Origin: Desulfofustis glycolicus DSM 9705
Lineage (GTDB): Bacteria > Desulfobacterota > Desulfobulbia > Desulfobulbales > Desulfocapsaceae
DNA length: 64,000 nt
Assembly (NCBI RefSeq): GCF_900130015.1
Contig: NZ_FQXS01000005.1
Span: 62,001-126,000 of the forward strand
Reading direction: 5' to 3'
Part shown: one piece after another, positions 27,406-35,217 of the stretch
Layout: each line of letters opens with the position of its first letter
Position numbering within the stretch: the first letter of the stretch is position 1
Position numbers and translations under genes: made by a program
Notes under the pieces: model-generated
What the model was told of the DNA's origin: nothing
The model's input: only the letters and a program-made list of their open reading frames with translations
The model's database searches: none

Positions 27406-27669
27406 ATGAATTTGACAGAAGCGCGTATGCAAAAAGCACGTGGACGTCTTGAGCAAATGAAAGCTGCTGGGGAGACCATCACGCAAGAGCACAACCTTGT
27501 CAAAAAGGCGAACGCAAACCCGGGGAGCAAAGCGAAGGCGATTGCGGCCATGTGCTACCAATGCTTCGGGGGAACGGAAGAGGAATTGCCAGACGCTGGA
27601 TGGAAAGAGGAAATACGCGGCTGCACGAGCCCGGCCTGTGCGCTGTACCAGCATCGACCGTACCGTTAA
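27406..27669 (+). CDS. Small cysteine-rich phage/island protein (CYQC...GGT type)
   Basis: An 87-residue protein of a small conserved mobile-element family: a basic helical first half, then AAMCYQCFGGTEEELPDAGW, IRGCTSPACALYQHRPY. The four cysteines (CxxC and CxxxxC) probably bind zinc. The ATG at 27406 is chosen because GAGG lies eight bases before it; the in-frame ATG at 27361 has no ribosome binding site. Function unknown. Confidence 0.72.
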   Translation: MNLTEARMQKARGRLEQMKAAGETITQEHNLVKKANANPGSKAKAIAAMCYQCFGGTEEELPDAGWKEEIRGCTSPACALYQHRPYR

Positions 27670-27778
27670 TTTGAAATGAATGTCTGCTGCATGATGGGCG
27701 CGAGTGTGGGAACTCGTGAAAAGATGCGGTCTTACCCCTCAGACTGCACCCATCATGTCAGCGGCAAGAGGGGTGATG

Positions 27779-28327
27779 ATGGCAAAGAGTCCAAAAAACA
27801 AAGGAAGTGAACGGGGAACGTACATAACGACGGAATTGATCCACTCGGATGCTTTCCGCTCGCTAAGCAGTTCCCAAAAAGACATCTGGCTTTTCGTTCT
27901 GACTCGCAGGGTTTTCGGGAAGGATGCAAAAGGGAAAAGGGATTACACAAAGCTGTTAAACAAGAGTGATCTCAAAGCCCCTGCCGCTGCTATTCAGGAA
28001 TTTTTCGACGGTCCAATTCGGAATATGGAGATGCCCTCATACAATGCCGACACTATACGAAAGGCATTTAAAAAATTTTTGGAGGTAGGGTTCCTCAGTG
28101 TTTTGCATCTGGGCGGGAACGGGCCAGGCGACCAAAGCGTATATCAGTTCGAGGACAAATGGAAGCACTGGAAAGCGGGAGACCCAGCTTGTTTCTCCAA
28201 GCAAGGCATGGCGAGAGGGAAAGGATTCTGCCAGCCAAATTCCGGTGTGTTTTTTACGAAGGCAGCGAAAAATAAGGGGTGCCGCTCTACGTGTCAAATT
28301 ACACGTAGTCCTACGTGTCAAAAATGA
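27779..28327 (+). CDS. Putative element replication or DNA-binding protein
   Basis: A 182-residue protein from ATG 27779 (GAGGGG just upstream). The N-terminal half (GTYITTELIHSDAFRSLSSS, QKDIWLFVLTRR, TIRKAFKKFLEVGFLSVL) looks like a winged-helix module of the kind found in phage replication initiators. The C-terminal tail is basic and cysteine-containing, and its codons are made of repeated CTACGTGTCAAA units. Origin repeats inside an initiator gene are known for lambda O and other systems, so this is a plausible initiator; that is inference. Confidence 0.5.
   Translation: MAKSPKNKGSERGTYITTELIHSDAFRSLSSSQKDIWLFVLTRRVFGKDAKGKRDYTKLLNKSDLKAPAAAIQEFFDGPIRNMEMPSYNADTIRKAFKKFLEVGFLSVLHLGGNGPGDQSVYQFEDKWKHWKAGDPACFSKQGMARGKGFCQPNSGVFFTKAAKNKGCRSTCQITRSPTCQK
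28287..28322 (+). repeat. Iteron-like repeats at the 3' end of the putative replication gene
   Basis: Direct copies of CTACGTGTCAAA start at 28287 and 28311 (24-bp period). Between them ACACGTAG (28301-28308) is an inverted copy, making a perfect 8-base palindrome with the first unit. Confidence 0.65.
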
Positions 28328-28484
28328 AAACTTCTCTATTTAACCCCCGTCATCCTGCGTACCTAAAAAACGCTTCAATCCCTTTGGGGAAGGCTACTCG
28401 CAGTCAAATTGATAAAATCGTCCTTACCCCCTACGGCTTACGTGTACTTCATGTATAGCCATAATAAGCGAGATATCGGAGCCT

Positions 28485-28871
28485 ATGAGCAGACCACCCA
28501 TCAAAGAGGAAAGCACTGTCAAGCTCGGTGGAGTTATCGTAGCCAAGTACCACGCATACGAAGACTATGTGGAACAGATCCTGATTGTTCTAGCGAAGAA
28601 GAAGTTTTTTGCCGTCGTCGCCCACGGACGGCAGGCGCAACGATCATTTCGCGTGCCAGTGGGAACAACAGTCAGTGTTTCGGGAACCATCCTCGAATAT
28701 CCACTTCCAAAGGAGTGCGGCTATCGGGTCGTGTATGCAGTCTATTGTCAACGCATGAAATTTGGCAACGCCTTGGAGCAAGTCCCGCCAGATCCGCTTG
28801 AGGAGTACATGCAATTGCCGAAACACCAAATATTCGTGAAATGCGATTCACTTAATCGGGGAAGCCATTGA
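28485..28871 (+). CDS. Hypothetical protein
   Basis: I do not recognise this 128-residue protein. It is soluble, with a beta-rich middle (VKLGGVIVAKYHAYEDYVEQ and FRVPVGTTVSVSGTILEY) that could be an OB-like fold, and no cysteine or catalytic motif. GGAG is three bases before the ATG at 28485, a short spacing. Its stop overlaps the TTG start of the next frame. An overlapping frame at 28409-28801 is arginine- and serine-rich and less protein-like. Confidence 0.55.
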   Translation: MSRPPIKEESTVKLGGVIVAKYHAYEDYVEQILIVLAKKKFFAVVAHGRQAQRSFRVPVGTTVSVSGTILEYPLPKECGYRVVYAVYCQRMKFGNALEQVPPDPLEEYMQLPKHQIFVKCDSLNRGSH

Positions 28872-29179
28872 TATCAGAAAACGGAGACCGGCATCGTTGG
28901 CGGGGAGCCTACTTATCTGACCTGATGGCAATCATCCTTCATCTTGCCGCGCAGAAAAAGGTTGTTGGCTATACAGACGTCTTGCAACGGTACTATGGCT
29001 ATCGGCCCCTTCGGTGCAGGAACGGACGCGAAATGTTCAAAGTGGCTCCGCATGAACGGCATCGGCTTCATGCAGCACGAGCAGCAATATGCAAGGCCTT
29101 CATCCGGCTGGAGGCTAGAGGGGTGGTCACAAGAGTGCATGAACCGGGAGCCTATTCGTGCGTGAAACTGGCTGATTAA
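28868..29179 (+). CDS. Hypothetical small protein, possible winged helix
   Basis: A 103-residue protein if it starts at TTG 28868, overlapping the previous stop (TTGA); a shorter form starts at ATG 28925 (MAIILHLAAQKK). It is basic, with LHLAAQKKVVGYTDVLQRYYG and ARAAICKAFIRLEARGVVTRV, which looks like a helix-turn-helix or winged-helix pattern. No known family is recognised. Confidence 0.5.
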   Translation: MISENGDRHRWRGAYLSDLMAIILHLAAQKKVVGYTDVLQRYYGYRPLRCRNGREMFKVAPHERHRLHAARAAICKAFIRLEARGVVTRVHEPGAYSCVKLAD

Positions 29180-29655
29180 TAGACGCTATAAAAAGAGGGG
29201 GTGGAGTACAAAGGTTTACATAAGGCCTTTTGAGGTGAGGTTCTGGTGAGGTTTGTGGCGCAAGATAGATACAAGGGAGCCTGGAGCGAGGGAGATGCGG
29301 AACCAAAACCACATAATTGCCTCAAGACTGCTCAAAAATCTTCGTTTCAAGGTTAGCGCAGGCAAACGGCCATGCCTGTCTTCAATCGTCAAAAACAGAA
29401 TGATCAGAACCATGAAAACAGCACGCCCACAGACCAAAATCGAACCGGCAAGAACTCAAAAGCTACAAACAGAGGGGACGACACCGAACAGAAGCTCAAA
29501 CTTGATAAGGAGGTATGGCGCACCCCCAAGAAGCGAAGCGATGATGTCCCTATTTCTTGATATGATAGTTCTTTGATATCAGATTATTACCGACAATAGC
29601 GGTCAAAAAGGGATAAACTTGCCTTTTGATTTCGAAAAATATCAGAGGAGACGCT
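29180..29655. other. Region without a convincing gene
   Basis: A 62-codon frame at 29372-29560 is very hydrophilic (Asn, Gln, Lys, Asp) and has no ribosome binding site; an overlapping 107-codon frame at 29253-29576 is arginine-rich with a TTG start. Either could be real, but I cannot support one. Confidence 0.35.
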
Positions 29656-30249
29656 ATGGGCGGCTACGGGTCAGGGCGAAGATGGAACGCTAAATCGGCA
29701 ATTGAGCGGCAATCGGGGCTAGATATCCGGCTGCTCAAGAAAGATGGGTGCCTGAGGGAAGGATTTCAAGGCTCCATTTCGTGGGGCTGCAATGGCTCTA
29801 CAACTAATTCAGTTAACGTAAGAATTACAAATGGCAGTCTCGTGCTCGATTATAAGCACAGATTTCGAGGTGGCGAATGGGAGCCCATCAAGCAGACCAT
29901 TCAATTTGCATATACGCCGTGCCACTATGGCGGGATGCGAACCTGGTTCAGTTGTCCTTCGTGCTACCGGCGAGTGGCGGTGGTCTATGGTGCAGGGAAA
30001 TATTTCCTCTGTCGTCACTGTCACAATCTGACCTATGCAAGCCAACAGGAGGGGCGAGCTGACCGGATGCTGCGGAAGGCGAGAAAGATCCGCAGGCGAT
30101 TAGGGGCAAGCATTAACATGACGGTGCCGATTCTCTTCAAGCCAAAAGGGATGCATTGGATAACGTTTATGAGGTGCCAAGAAAAAGTATCTCATGCCAA
30201 TTATCTTTTTTGCTTGATTGAAGGTAAGCGATTGGGGATTCGTCTATAA
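29656..30249 (+). CDS. MGGYGSGR-type conserved zinc-ribbon protein
   Basis: A 197-residue protein of a widespread mobile-element family of unknown function. It begins MGGYGSGRRW and has LDIRLLKKDGCLREG, then a beta-rich region, PCHYGGMRTWFSCPSCYRRV, and YFLCRHCHNLTYASQQEGRA followed by a basic KARKIRRRLG. The two CxxC pairs form a probable zinc ribbon. GAGGAG precedes ATG 29656. The C-terminal PKGMHWITFMR is the family ending. Likely nucleic-acid binding, by composition only. Confidence 0.7.
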   Translation: MGGYGSGRRWNAKSAIERQSGLDIRLLKKDGCLREGFQGSISWGCNGSTTNSVNVRITNGSLVLDYKHRFRGGEWEPIKQTIQFAYTPCHYGGMRTWFSCPSCYRRVAVVYGAGKYFLCRHCHNLTYASQQEGRADRMLRKARKIRRRLGASINMTVPILFKPKGMHWITFMRCQEKVSHANYLFCLIEGKRLGIRL

Positions 30250-30639
30250 GGTTCAGAGAGATGTTCGCACCGTGAATGTCGGTTTTAGAGAGATGGCTGG
30301 AATGGCAGGCATCATTGAGATATTTGGTATAGAGAAGAATCGAGCGTTGGAATACAAAGTGAGCGGAGTTGGTCTCGTGAGCAAACAGATCCGCATTGAT
30401 TCGAGAACTTCTGTTGGTGATAATCGAGGCAGGTGATATGCAACCATGGTTATGGTGCTTGATGGCCAGGTTTTTTGTCAAGTCAGACCCACAAGATAAC
30501 TTGCCATGCGTGAATATAGCAGTGCCATCAGAATCAAGGTTATTTTGTCCCGTGGGTTTCGGGGAGCCAGCAGCCGGCATTTAACGCACGACATACTTCT
30601 CCAGCAATGGTCCTGCTTTGGTTCAGGACACGAATATAT
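30250..30639. other. Intergenic region between convergent genes
   Basis: About 390 bp between the MGGYGSGR gene and the DUF262 gene. Short frames on both strands (for example 30218-30436) have no family features or ribosome binding sites. I see no clear terminator. Confidence 0.4.
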
Positions 30640-32457
30640 TCATGTGCGGAATATTGCAACGGCTGCATCTAGCAGAAAGTCACGACGTTCCTCAATCTCA
30701 GTTATGGTCCAATCGGCCTTATTTCCGATATCTTGCGTCATGGCAGCTAGAGAGCCGAGATAGATATGTTTTTTATACTGGAAGCTTTGGCTCCCTCCAA
30801 TATTGTTCTGTGAGGGATCCATAATCGTCAGATTTCCGATCTGGTTCTTTACAGGCTCTAAAGTATGATTGATATCAGCAGGATTGGCATTTTGGGGATA
30901 TACATGCTCGATTGACGTTCCAGAAAAATCGAATACCCTGCTCTTGTCTATGCACTGAGGAGAGCCGTTTGCGCCTGCATTATACCACTGATAATAGTAT
31001 TCTACTGACATAAGGAAATATTTCAGAGGTTTGTTGCTGCCTCCGGTTTCATGATATTCGAGCGCTTGGAGCTCGCTTCTGAATATCTGGTCTGACGCGT
31101 TACTATCAATCAAATTCTGCAGCTTTGTTTTAAGGTCTGCAATATTGTAATTTGCCGGATCTCTCCTTATTGCGATACTTTCCTGATAGTAAATGTTTTT
31201 TAATGGGGTGACATGCTTGTTGCATATTAATTTATACCTGAAAAATATTCTTTCAACTAATTGAACAAGCTCTGCAAATTTGCGGTGGTCAAGTTTGGAT
31301 GCTGCGAGCAACAAGGGAATTGAGAGTGTATGTCCAAGTTCAAACAGTAAGGTTTTTAGACGAGTAATATCCCAGTTTGTTATGGGCTGCTGCCTCTTGT
31401 ATGGCCATTCCCCTTGTAACAGATCTCTGCATTCCTGAATGTCACTCTCGATTTGCCTTACGGCTACGCGCACATCTTCTGCCTCGCTTGCAAGCAATTC
31501 GGAGCTATGATGCTGCGGAAAAAACTCATCACAGAACTTATCATAAAGAGCGTTTTGCGTTGCTCTCCTGCCAGTATATGATTCATATATCCAATTCAGA
31601 TAATTATTTGTATCAGTAGGATGGTCAGCTAGAATCCTGTCCCAGGATCTCTCGACAGTATCTTGTTCCTGATTATGTCCCTCAAGAATTTCAAGCGTTT
31701 TTGCCCTCAAGAGATCGCCATCAGTCAGATTTGTTCCCCTGTCGTTCAATACCTGGAACAGCCTGTAAGCATCCTTTCTGCTTGTGGTCACCATATGCAG
31801 GATTGAACAATCATCATCGATAATAATCTGGAATATTTCCAAATTATCCATTTTTCTAGTCAACTGGTCTTCCGCGTCAACAATTCCTTTTATGAAACTG
31901 CTCAGGACACAATACGCTGAATTGATTCTGCGGTGAGATTCCCTATCATCTGTCGGGTTCGCTCCCCTGATAAGCTCGGTATAATACGGCTGATCAGCTC
32001 TTGAGAGTTTTAAGACTTCAACGTTTGTGATTTGCCTATTGACCTCTTGTTCGAATTCAACAAATCTATTGGATAAAATTGTTTTTCGACCTTTGATTAT
32101 TATGGCATTCTCAGTATCGTCGGCATTGTTGGCAGTAACCTCCAGGTCTGAATATGCTTTGATAAGCGCTGCGACTAGCAGAGTGAACGTCGCGATCCTT
32201 TGTTGACCATCGATAATTTCATACTCGTTCCTGCTAACGGTTCCTACCAACTTTCTTTCTACGCTCAAGATTCCGCCAAAGAAATGCGTATGCCGGCGAT
32301 TAGATTTCCTCATTTCAAAGCAATTCTTGATGTCTCTTATAAAGTCGTTTACAGGTTCACTTTCCCAAGCATAGGCTCTTTGGTATTTTGGGATAAAAAA
32401 CCTCGGCTCATGTCTAAAAAGATTACCGACTGTTGTATAAACAGGATCTATTTGCAT
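30640..32457 (-). CDS. DUF262/DUF1524 protein, SspE/GmrSD-like putative modification-sensing nuclease
   Basis: This 605-residue protein has a DUF262 ParB/sulfiredoxin-like NTPase domain with IPKYQRAYAWE (about 22-32) and IIDGQQRIATF (about 81-91), and a C-terminal DUF1524 HNH nuclease (IEHVYPQNA near 525, then IGNLTIMDPSQNN and QYKKHIYLGSL). The domain order is that of type IV enzyme GmrSD and of SspE, which senses DNA phosphorothioate and nicks DNA. It lies 72 bp downstream of the 166-aa gene in the same direction, AAGGA precedes the ATG, and it is probably part of the restriction operon. Substrate preference for phosphorothioate is inference from context. Confidence 0.85.
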   Translation of the reverse strand: MQIDPVYTTVGNLFRHEPRFFIPKYQRAYAWESEPVNDFIRDIKNCFEMRKSNRRHTHFFGGILSVERKLVGTVSRNEYEIIDGQQRIATFTLLVAALIKAYSDLEVTANNADDTENAIIIKGRKTILSNRFVEFEQEVNRQITNVEVLKLSRADQPYYTELIRGANPTDDRESHRRINSAYCVLSSFIKGIVDAEDQLTRKMDNLEIFQIIIDDDCSILHMVTTSRKDAYRLFQVLNDRGTNLTDGDLLRAKTLEILEGHNQEQDTVERSWDRILADHPTDTNNYLNWIYESYTGRRATQNALYDKFCDEFFPQHHSSELLASEAEDVRVAVRQIESDIQECRDLLQGEWPYKRQQPITNWDITRLKTLLFELGHTLSIPLLLAASKLDHRKFAELVQLVERIFFRYKLICNKHVTPLKNIYYQESIAIRRDPANYNIADLKTKLQNLIDSNASDQIFRSELQALEYHETGGSNKPLKYFLMSVEYYYQWYNAGANGSPQCIDKSRVFDFSGTSIEHVYPQNANPADINHTLEPVKNQIGNLTIMDPSQNNIGGSQSFQYKKHIYLGSLAAMTQDIGNKADWTITEIEERRDFLLDAAVAIFRT

Positions 32458-32529
32458 TGATTATCCTTCAATAAGCTGGAAAAATCTGCGATTTCAAAAT
32501 AATAGTCTCGCGATGCCGCGGTTCTGCTA

Positions 32530-33030
32530 TCAAACCGCTATCCCTAGAGCCCAGGAGTTACTTTCCTTGTTCAATTCCTGGTCAAGCTTTGCCTTGAAAA
32601 GTCGAAGGAACGTGTCGAGGGATCTGGGTCGGTCAGCGAACCATTCTGTAAGGACTTCGTAACCTCCGTTTGCGTACTTGTTGAACTCCCTCATTCCTTC
32701 ATCACTCAGGTAGCTTGGCGATTCAGGCTTGATCAGTTTCGTGATGGCTGAATGTACGGCTTTTTTTTCATTAAACTGGACACCTAACTCAATCAGTTCT
32801 CGGCATAGGAACAGTGATACTATCAGTTTGCCGCGCGTCCTGAATCGGTCAGGAAAATACTCAACAAGCTCTCGTGTCTCTGAGACCGGAAGCGTCTTTT
32901 TTTGTCCACAAGTGATTCCTGCTATAAAACAAAAATAGTATGCATCAAAGTCGGTCTGAAAGCCGTTTTTAGAGGATTTGCTTATATCCTTGAACCATTT
33001 TTCCCCGTCGTTACTGAGTCTGAACGGCAT
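32530..33030 (-). CDS. 166-aa phosphorothioation-associated protein
   Basis: A soluble, mainly helical 166-residue protein with no catalytic motif. It looks like the small accessory proteins that accompany non-DndFGH phosphorothioation loci (PbeABCD-type clusters); I recall a family named DNA phosphorothioation-associated protein 4, and the match is tentative. Key stretches are WFKDISKSSKNGFQTDFDAY, FPDRFRTRGKLIVSLFLCRE and LSDEGMREFNKYANGGYEVL. Its ribosome binding site GAGGAA is made by the last codons of the SMC-like gene, so translation is coupled. Function unknown. Confidence 0.65.
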   Translation of the reverse strand: MPFRLSNDGEKWFKDISKSSKNGFQTDFDAYYFCFIAGITCGQKKTLPVSETRELVEYFPDRFRTRGKLIVSLFLCRELIELGVQFNEKKAVHSAITKLIKPESPSYLSDEGMREFNKYANGGYEVLTEWFADRPRSLDTFLRLFKAKLDQELNKESNSWALGIAV

Positions 33031-33034
33031 ATTT

Positions 33035-35008
33035 CTATTCCTCGTAATCTAATTGAAAATCGTCAAAATAATCTTTTCCAAGAATGCAGAATCCGTCGTC
33101 CGTCTCATTAAACAGGGACGTATCTGTGATTTTGTCCTCAAGCTTAGTCCGGCCTTTTCTGAACAGCGTCAGAAATTGGATTGGCATTTTTGATTGCTGC
33201 ACAATCGCATCAACAAACCCGCTTCTTTCAGAAGAGATGGTAAAGGCGATAAATTGTTCGCTGAGTTTTGGGATTATCGCGCCAATCTTAGGTCTCACTT
33301 CCAGGTCGATGGGGTTGGCAGGGCTATCCACTACGAAAGGCAGCTTATGCTCGCTACGGTTGAACAACGTTGAAAGGAATGCGTAAGCGATGGAGAGCTG
33401 CTCGCCAGTGCTTCCGCCAGTTTGCCCTTTAAGGACGAGGCAACTGTCAATGCGATCTATCGACAGGTCATTATATGGCATGAGATCGTTGATATGGTCG
33501 TTTGCCTCTGAGCAGATCTCATTAGTGATATTATCATGAGCTATCTGGTACGCATTTGTTATGATTTTCTGCAGGCGGTCGCGTTTGTATCTGAGGATCA
33601 TTGTATTGGCAATCTCTGCGAGCTTTTCTTCAGCCTCTTCCACTCTCTTTCTCAGTACCTCGATCCCGTAGGTGTTTTCGTCATTTAGGGATGTATCATC
33701 GCTCTTGAATCGCTCCAACTGAGTTTCTAAGTCCCGAATTGTAATTTTTTTTGCTTCAATCTCATCTTGTGCCTTCTTTGCGTCAGGGTTTTCCTTGGCA
33801 ATTTCAATTTTTATTTCATCGAGCTCATTTTTCGCGTCCAGAAGATTGTTTGATGCCTCACTCAGGCTTTCTATCATTGCCTTCAACTGTTTTTCAGGTT
33901 CTGTTCGTGAATCCCCTAAAGCTTCAGTTATGGCAGTTTTTACTGCGTTTAATAAAGAGACATCATCAGATCCTAAATATTGGATAGATTTTTCAAGGAT
34001 GACCTTGCGGATATTTTCATCGATAGGTCTGTCGCAAACGCAAACATCCTCTTCAGCAAGCTCTTCAAAAAATTCACGTGCGGCACTTTCCGGGAGTTTC
34101 ACACGGTCAAGGCTTACTTTGAAATTATAAAGGGCGGTCGAAAACAGGTCCGATAGCGAATAGCAATCGGCCATGTTATCCAGGACAATCTTTGATTGGT
34201 CAGTGAGCGCAGCTTCTTTTTCCTTGACGTCTGTTTCGGCTTTTATATGCCTTTCGTTGAGGTTCTTGCCTTTTTTAATCTCTTCCTTATAGATATTTTC
34301 TTTTGCGACGAGCCTTTCGGTCTCTTCTTCGAGTCTTTGATTTAGGTTCCGCTGTTCTTTTTCAAGGTTTTCCAGTCTTGCCTTGAGATTCGTTAGTTTT
34401 GAAGCGCGCCTCTTAAAGCCTTTCCATTCCTTGGCAGTTCGATCCTGAGTTACCTTCTGCCAGTATTCATCTATTTTATTGTTGAGTATGAGAAGTGTAC
34501 TTATTTGGAATAGGTCATCGACTATCTTTTCGGCCTTCGTATGGTTGCTGTCCAACAGGTTCTGAGCGAGCTCACCGTCGAACACAAAAAAGTTAACAAA
34601 ATTTTCGTTTAGGAATCGTTTAAATTCAGACGGAGGGTCGAATCCCGTTTTCTGTCCTTCTCCACGCGTTGTCTTATAAATTACCTTTCCTGAATCGAAA
34701 TCGAACTGCATTATTATTGTGACAGGCCGATCATTCAGCGACAGCTTCACCTCAAACGATCCTACGTTATGATCACTGTTACGCTTTTTGAGTCCCCTTA
34801 CCTTACTTGCATTCCAAGTTTCACTATATGCAGATCCCGACAGAGCGGCACGAAGAAGATTCAAGACTGTGGTTTTGCCTGTTCCGTTCGGCATCTGTAT
34901 AAGGCTGATTTCGTAGACAGAGCTGTCGCCCCTGGTGAAAGAGATATTATGGTCAGGACAGCGAAGGCCTTCAGATTTCCAGCCGAGAATCTTAAAATTT
35001 GATGCCAT
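33035..35008 (-). CDS. SMC-like ABC ATPase of the phosphorothioation-associated operon
   Basis: A 657-residue protein with an SMC/Rad50 layout: Walker A in QMPNGTGKTTVLNLL (about 38-50), a long central coiled coil (Lys/Glu-rich, about 190-510) interrupted by the CVCDRPID segment, the ABC signature-like GGSTGEQLSIAYAFL (about 530) and Walker B VVDSPANPIDL (about 557). It resembles DndD but is a separate gene. It overlaps the 67-aa gene by one base (TAATG). Such ATPases may act in restriction or replication arrest; the exact role here is unknown. Confidence 0.85.
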   Translation of the reverse strand: MASNFKILGWKSEGLRCPDHNISFTRGDSSVYEISLIQMPNGTGKTTVLNLLRAALSGSAYSETWNASKVRGLKKRNSDHNVGSFEVKLSLNDRPVTIIMQFDFDSGKVIYKTTRGEGQKTGFDPPSEFKRFLNENFVNFFVFDGELAQNLLDSNHTKAEKIVDDLFQISTLLILNNKIDEYWQKVTQDRTAKEWKGFKRRASKLTNLKARLENLEKEQRNLNQRLEEETERLVAKENIYKEEIKKGKNLNERHIKAETDVKEKEAALTDQSKIVLDNMADCYSLSDLFSTALYNFKVSLDRVKLPESAAREFFEELAEEDVCVCDRPIDENIRKVILEKSIQYLGSDDVSLLNAVKTAITEALGDSRTEPEKQLKAMIESLSEASNNLLDAKNELDEIKIEIAKENPDAKKAQDEIEAKKITIRDLETQLERFKSDDTSLNDENTYGIEVLRKRVEEAEEKLAEIANTMILRYKRDRLQKIITNAYQIAHDNITNEICSEANDHINDLMPYNDLSIDRIDSCLVLKGQTGGSTGEQLSIAYAFLSTLFNRSEHKLPFVVDSPANPIDLEVRPKIGAIIPKLSEQFIAFTISSERSGFVDAIVQQSKMPIQFLTLFRKGRTKLEDKITDTSLFNETDDGFCILGKDYFDDFQLDYEE

Positions 35009-35211
35009 TATTCGTCATCCTTATCATCAATGGTTGTCTCTTCGTAGATCAATTCAAGATGCCGTGATGCCGCGTCGGGATCATTGATATCTTCATTGCC
35101 GGAATTTATCGCCTTTATCCAGGCAATAAGCTTATCTGCGAGCGAATCTATCTGTTTGCTTCTCTCAACAGACGTTCTGATTGCACTTTCGATTTGCGGA
35201 TCAATGGGCAT
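35008..35211 (-). CDS. 67-aa linker protein in the putative restriction operon
   Basis: A small acidic helical protein (MPIDPQIESAIRTSVERSKQ start, YEETTIDDKDDE end) with no known motif. The position is what supports it: the helicase gene ends 6 bp upstream, and its TAA overlaps the ATG of the SMC-like gene. A subunit of a four-part complex is the simplest reading. Confidence 0.7.
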   Translation of the reverse strand: MPIDPQIESAIRTSVERSKQIDSLADKLIAWIKAINSGNEDINDPDAASRHLELIYEETTIDDKDDE

Positions 35212-35217
35212 GTCGGG

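Noticed and set aside
29253-29576. 107-codon plus-strand frame in the island
   Set aside because: TTG start, arginine-rich and overlapped by an equally weak 62-codon frame; no decisive evidence.
30218-30436. 72-codon frame after the MGGYGSGR gene
   Set aside because: Overlaps the real gene end and has no ribosome binding site; composition not informative.
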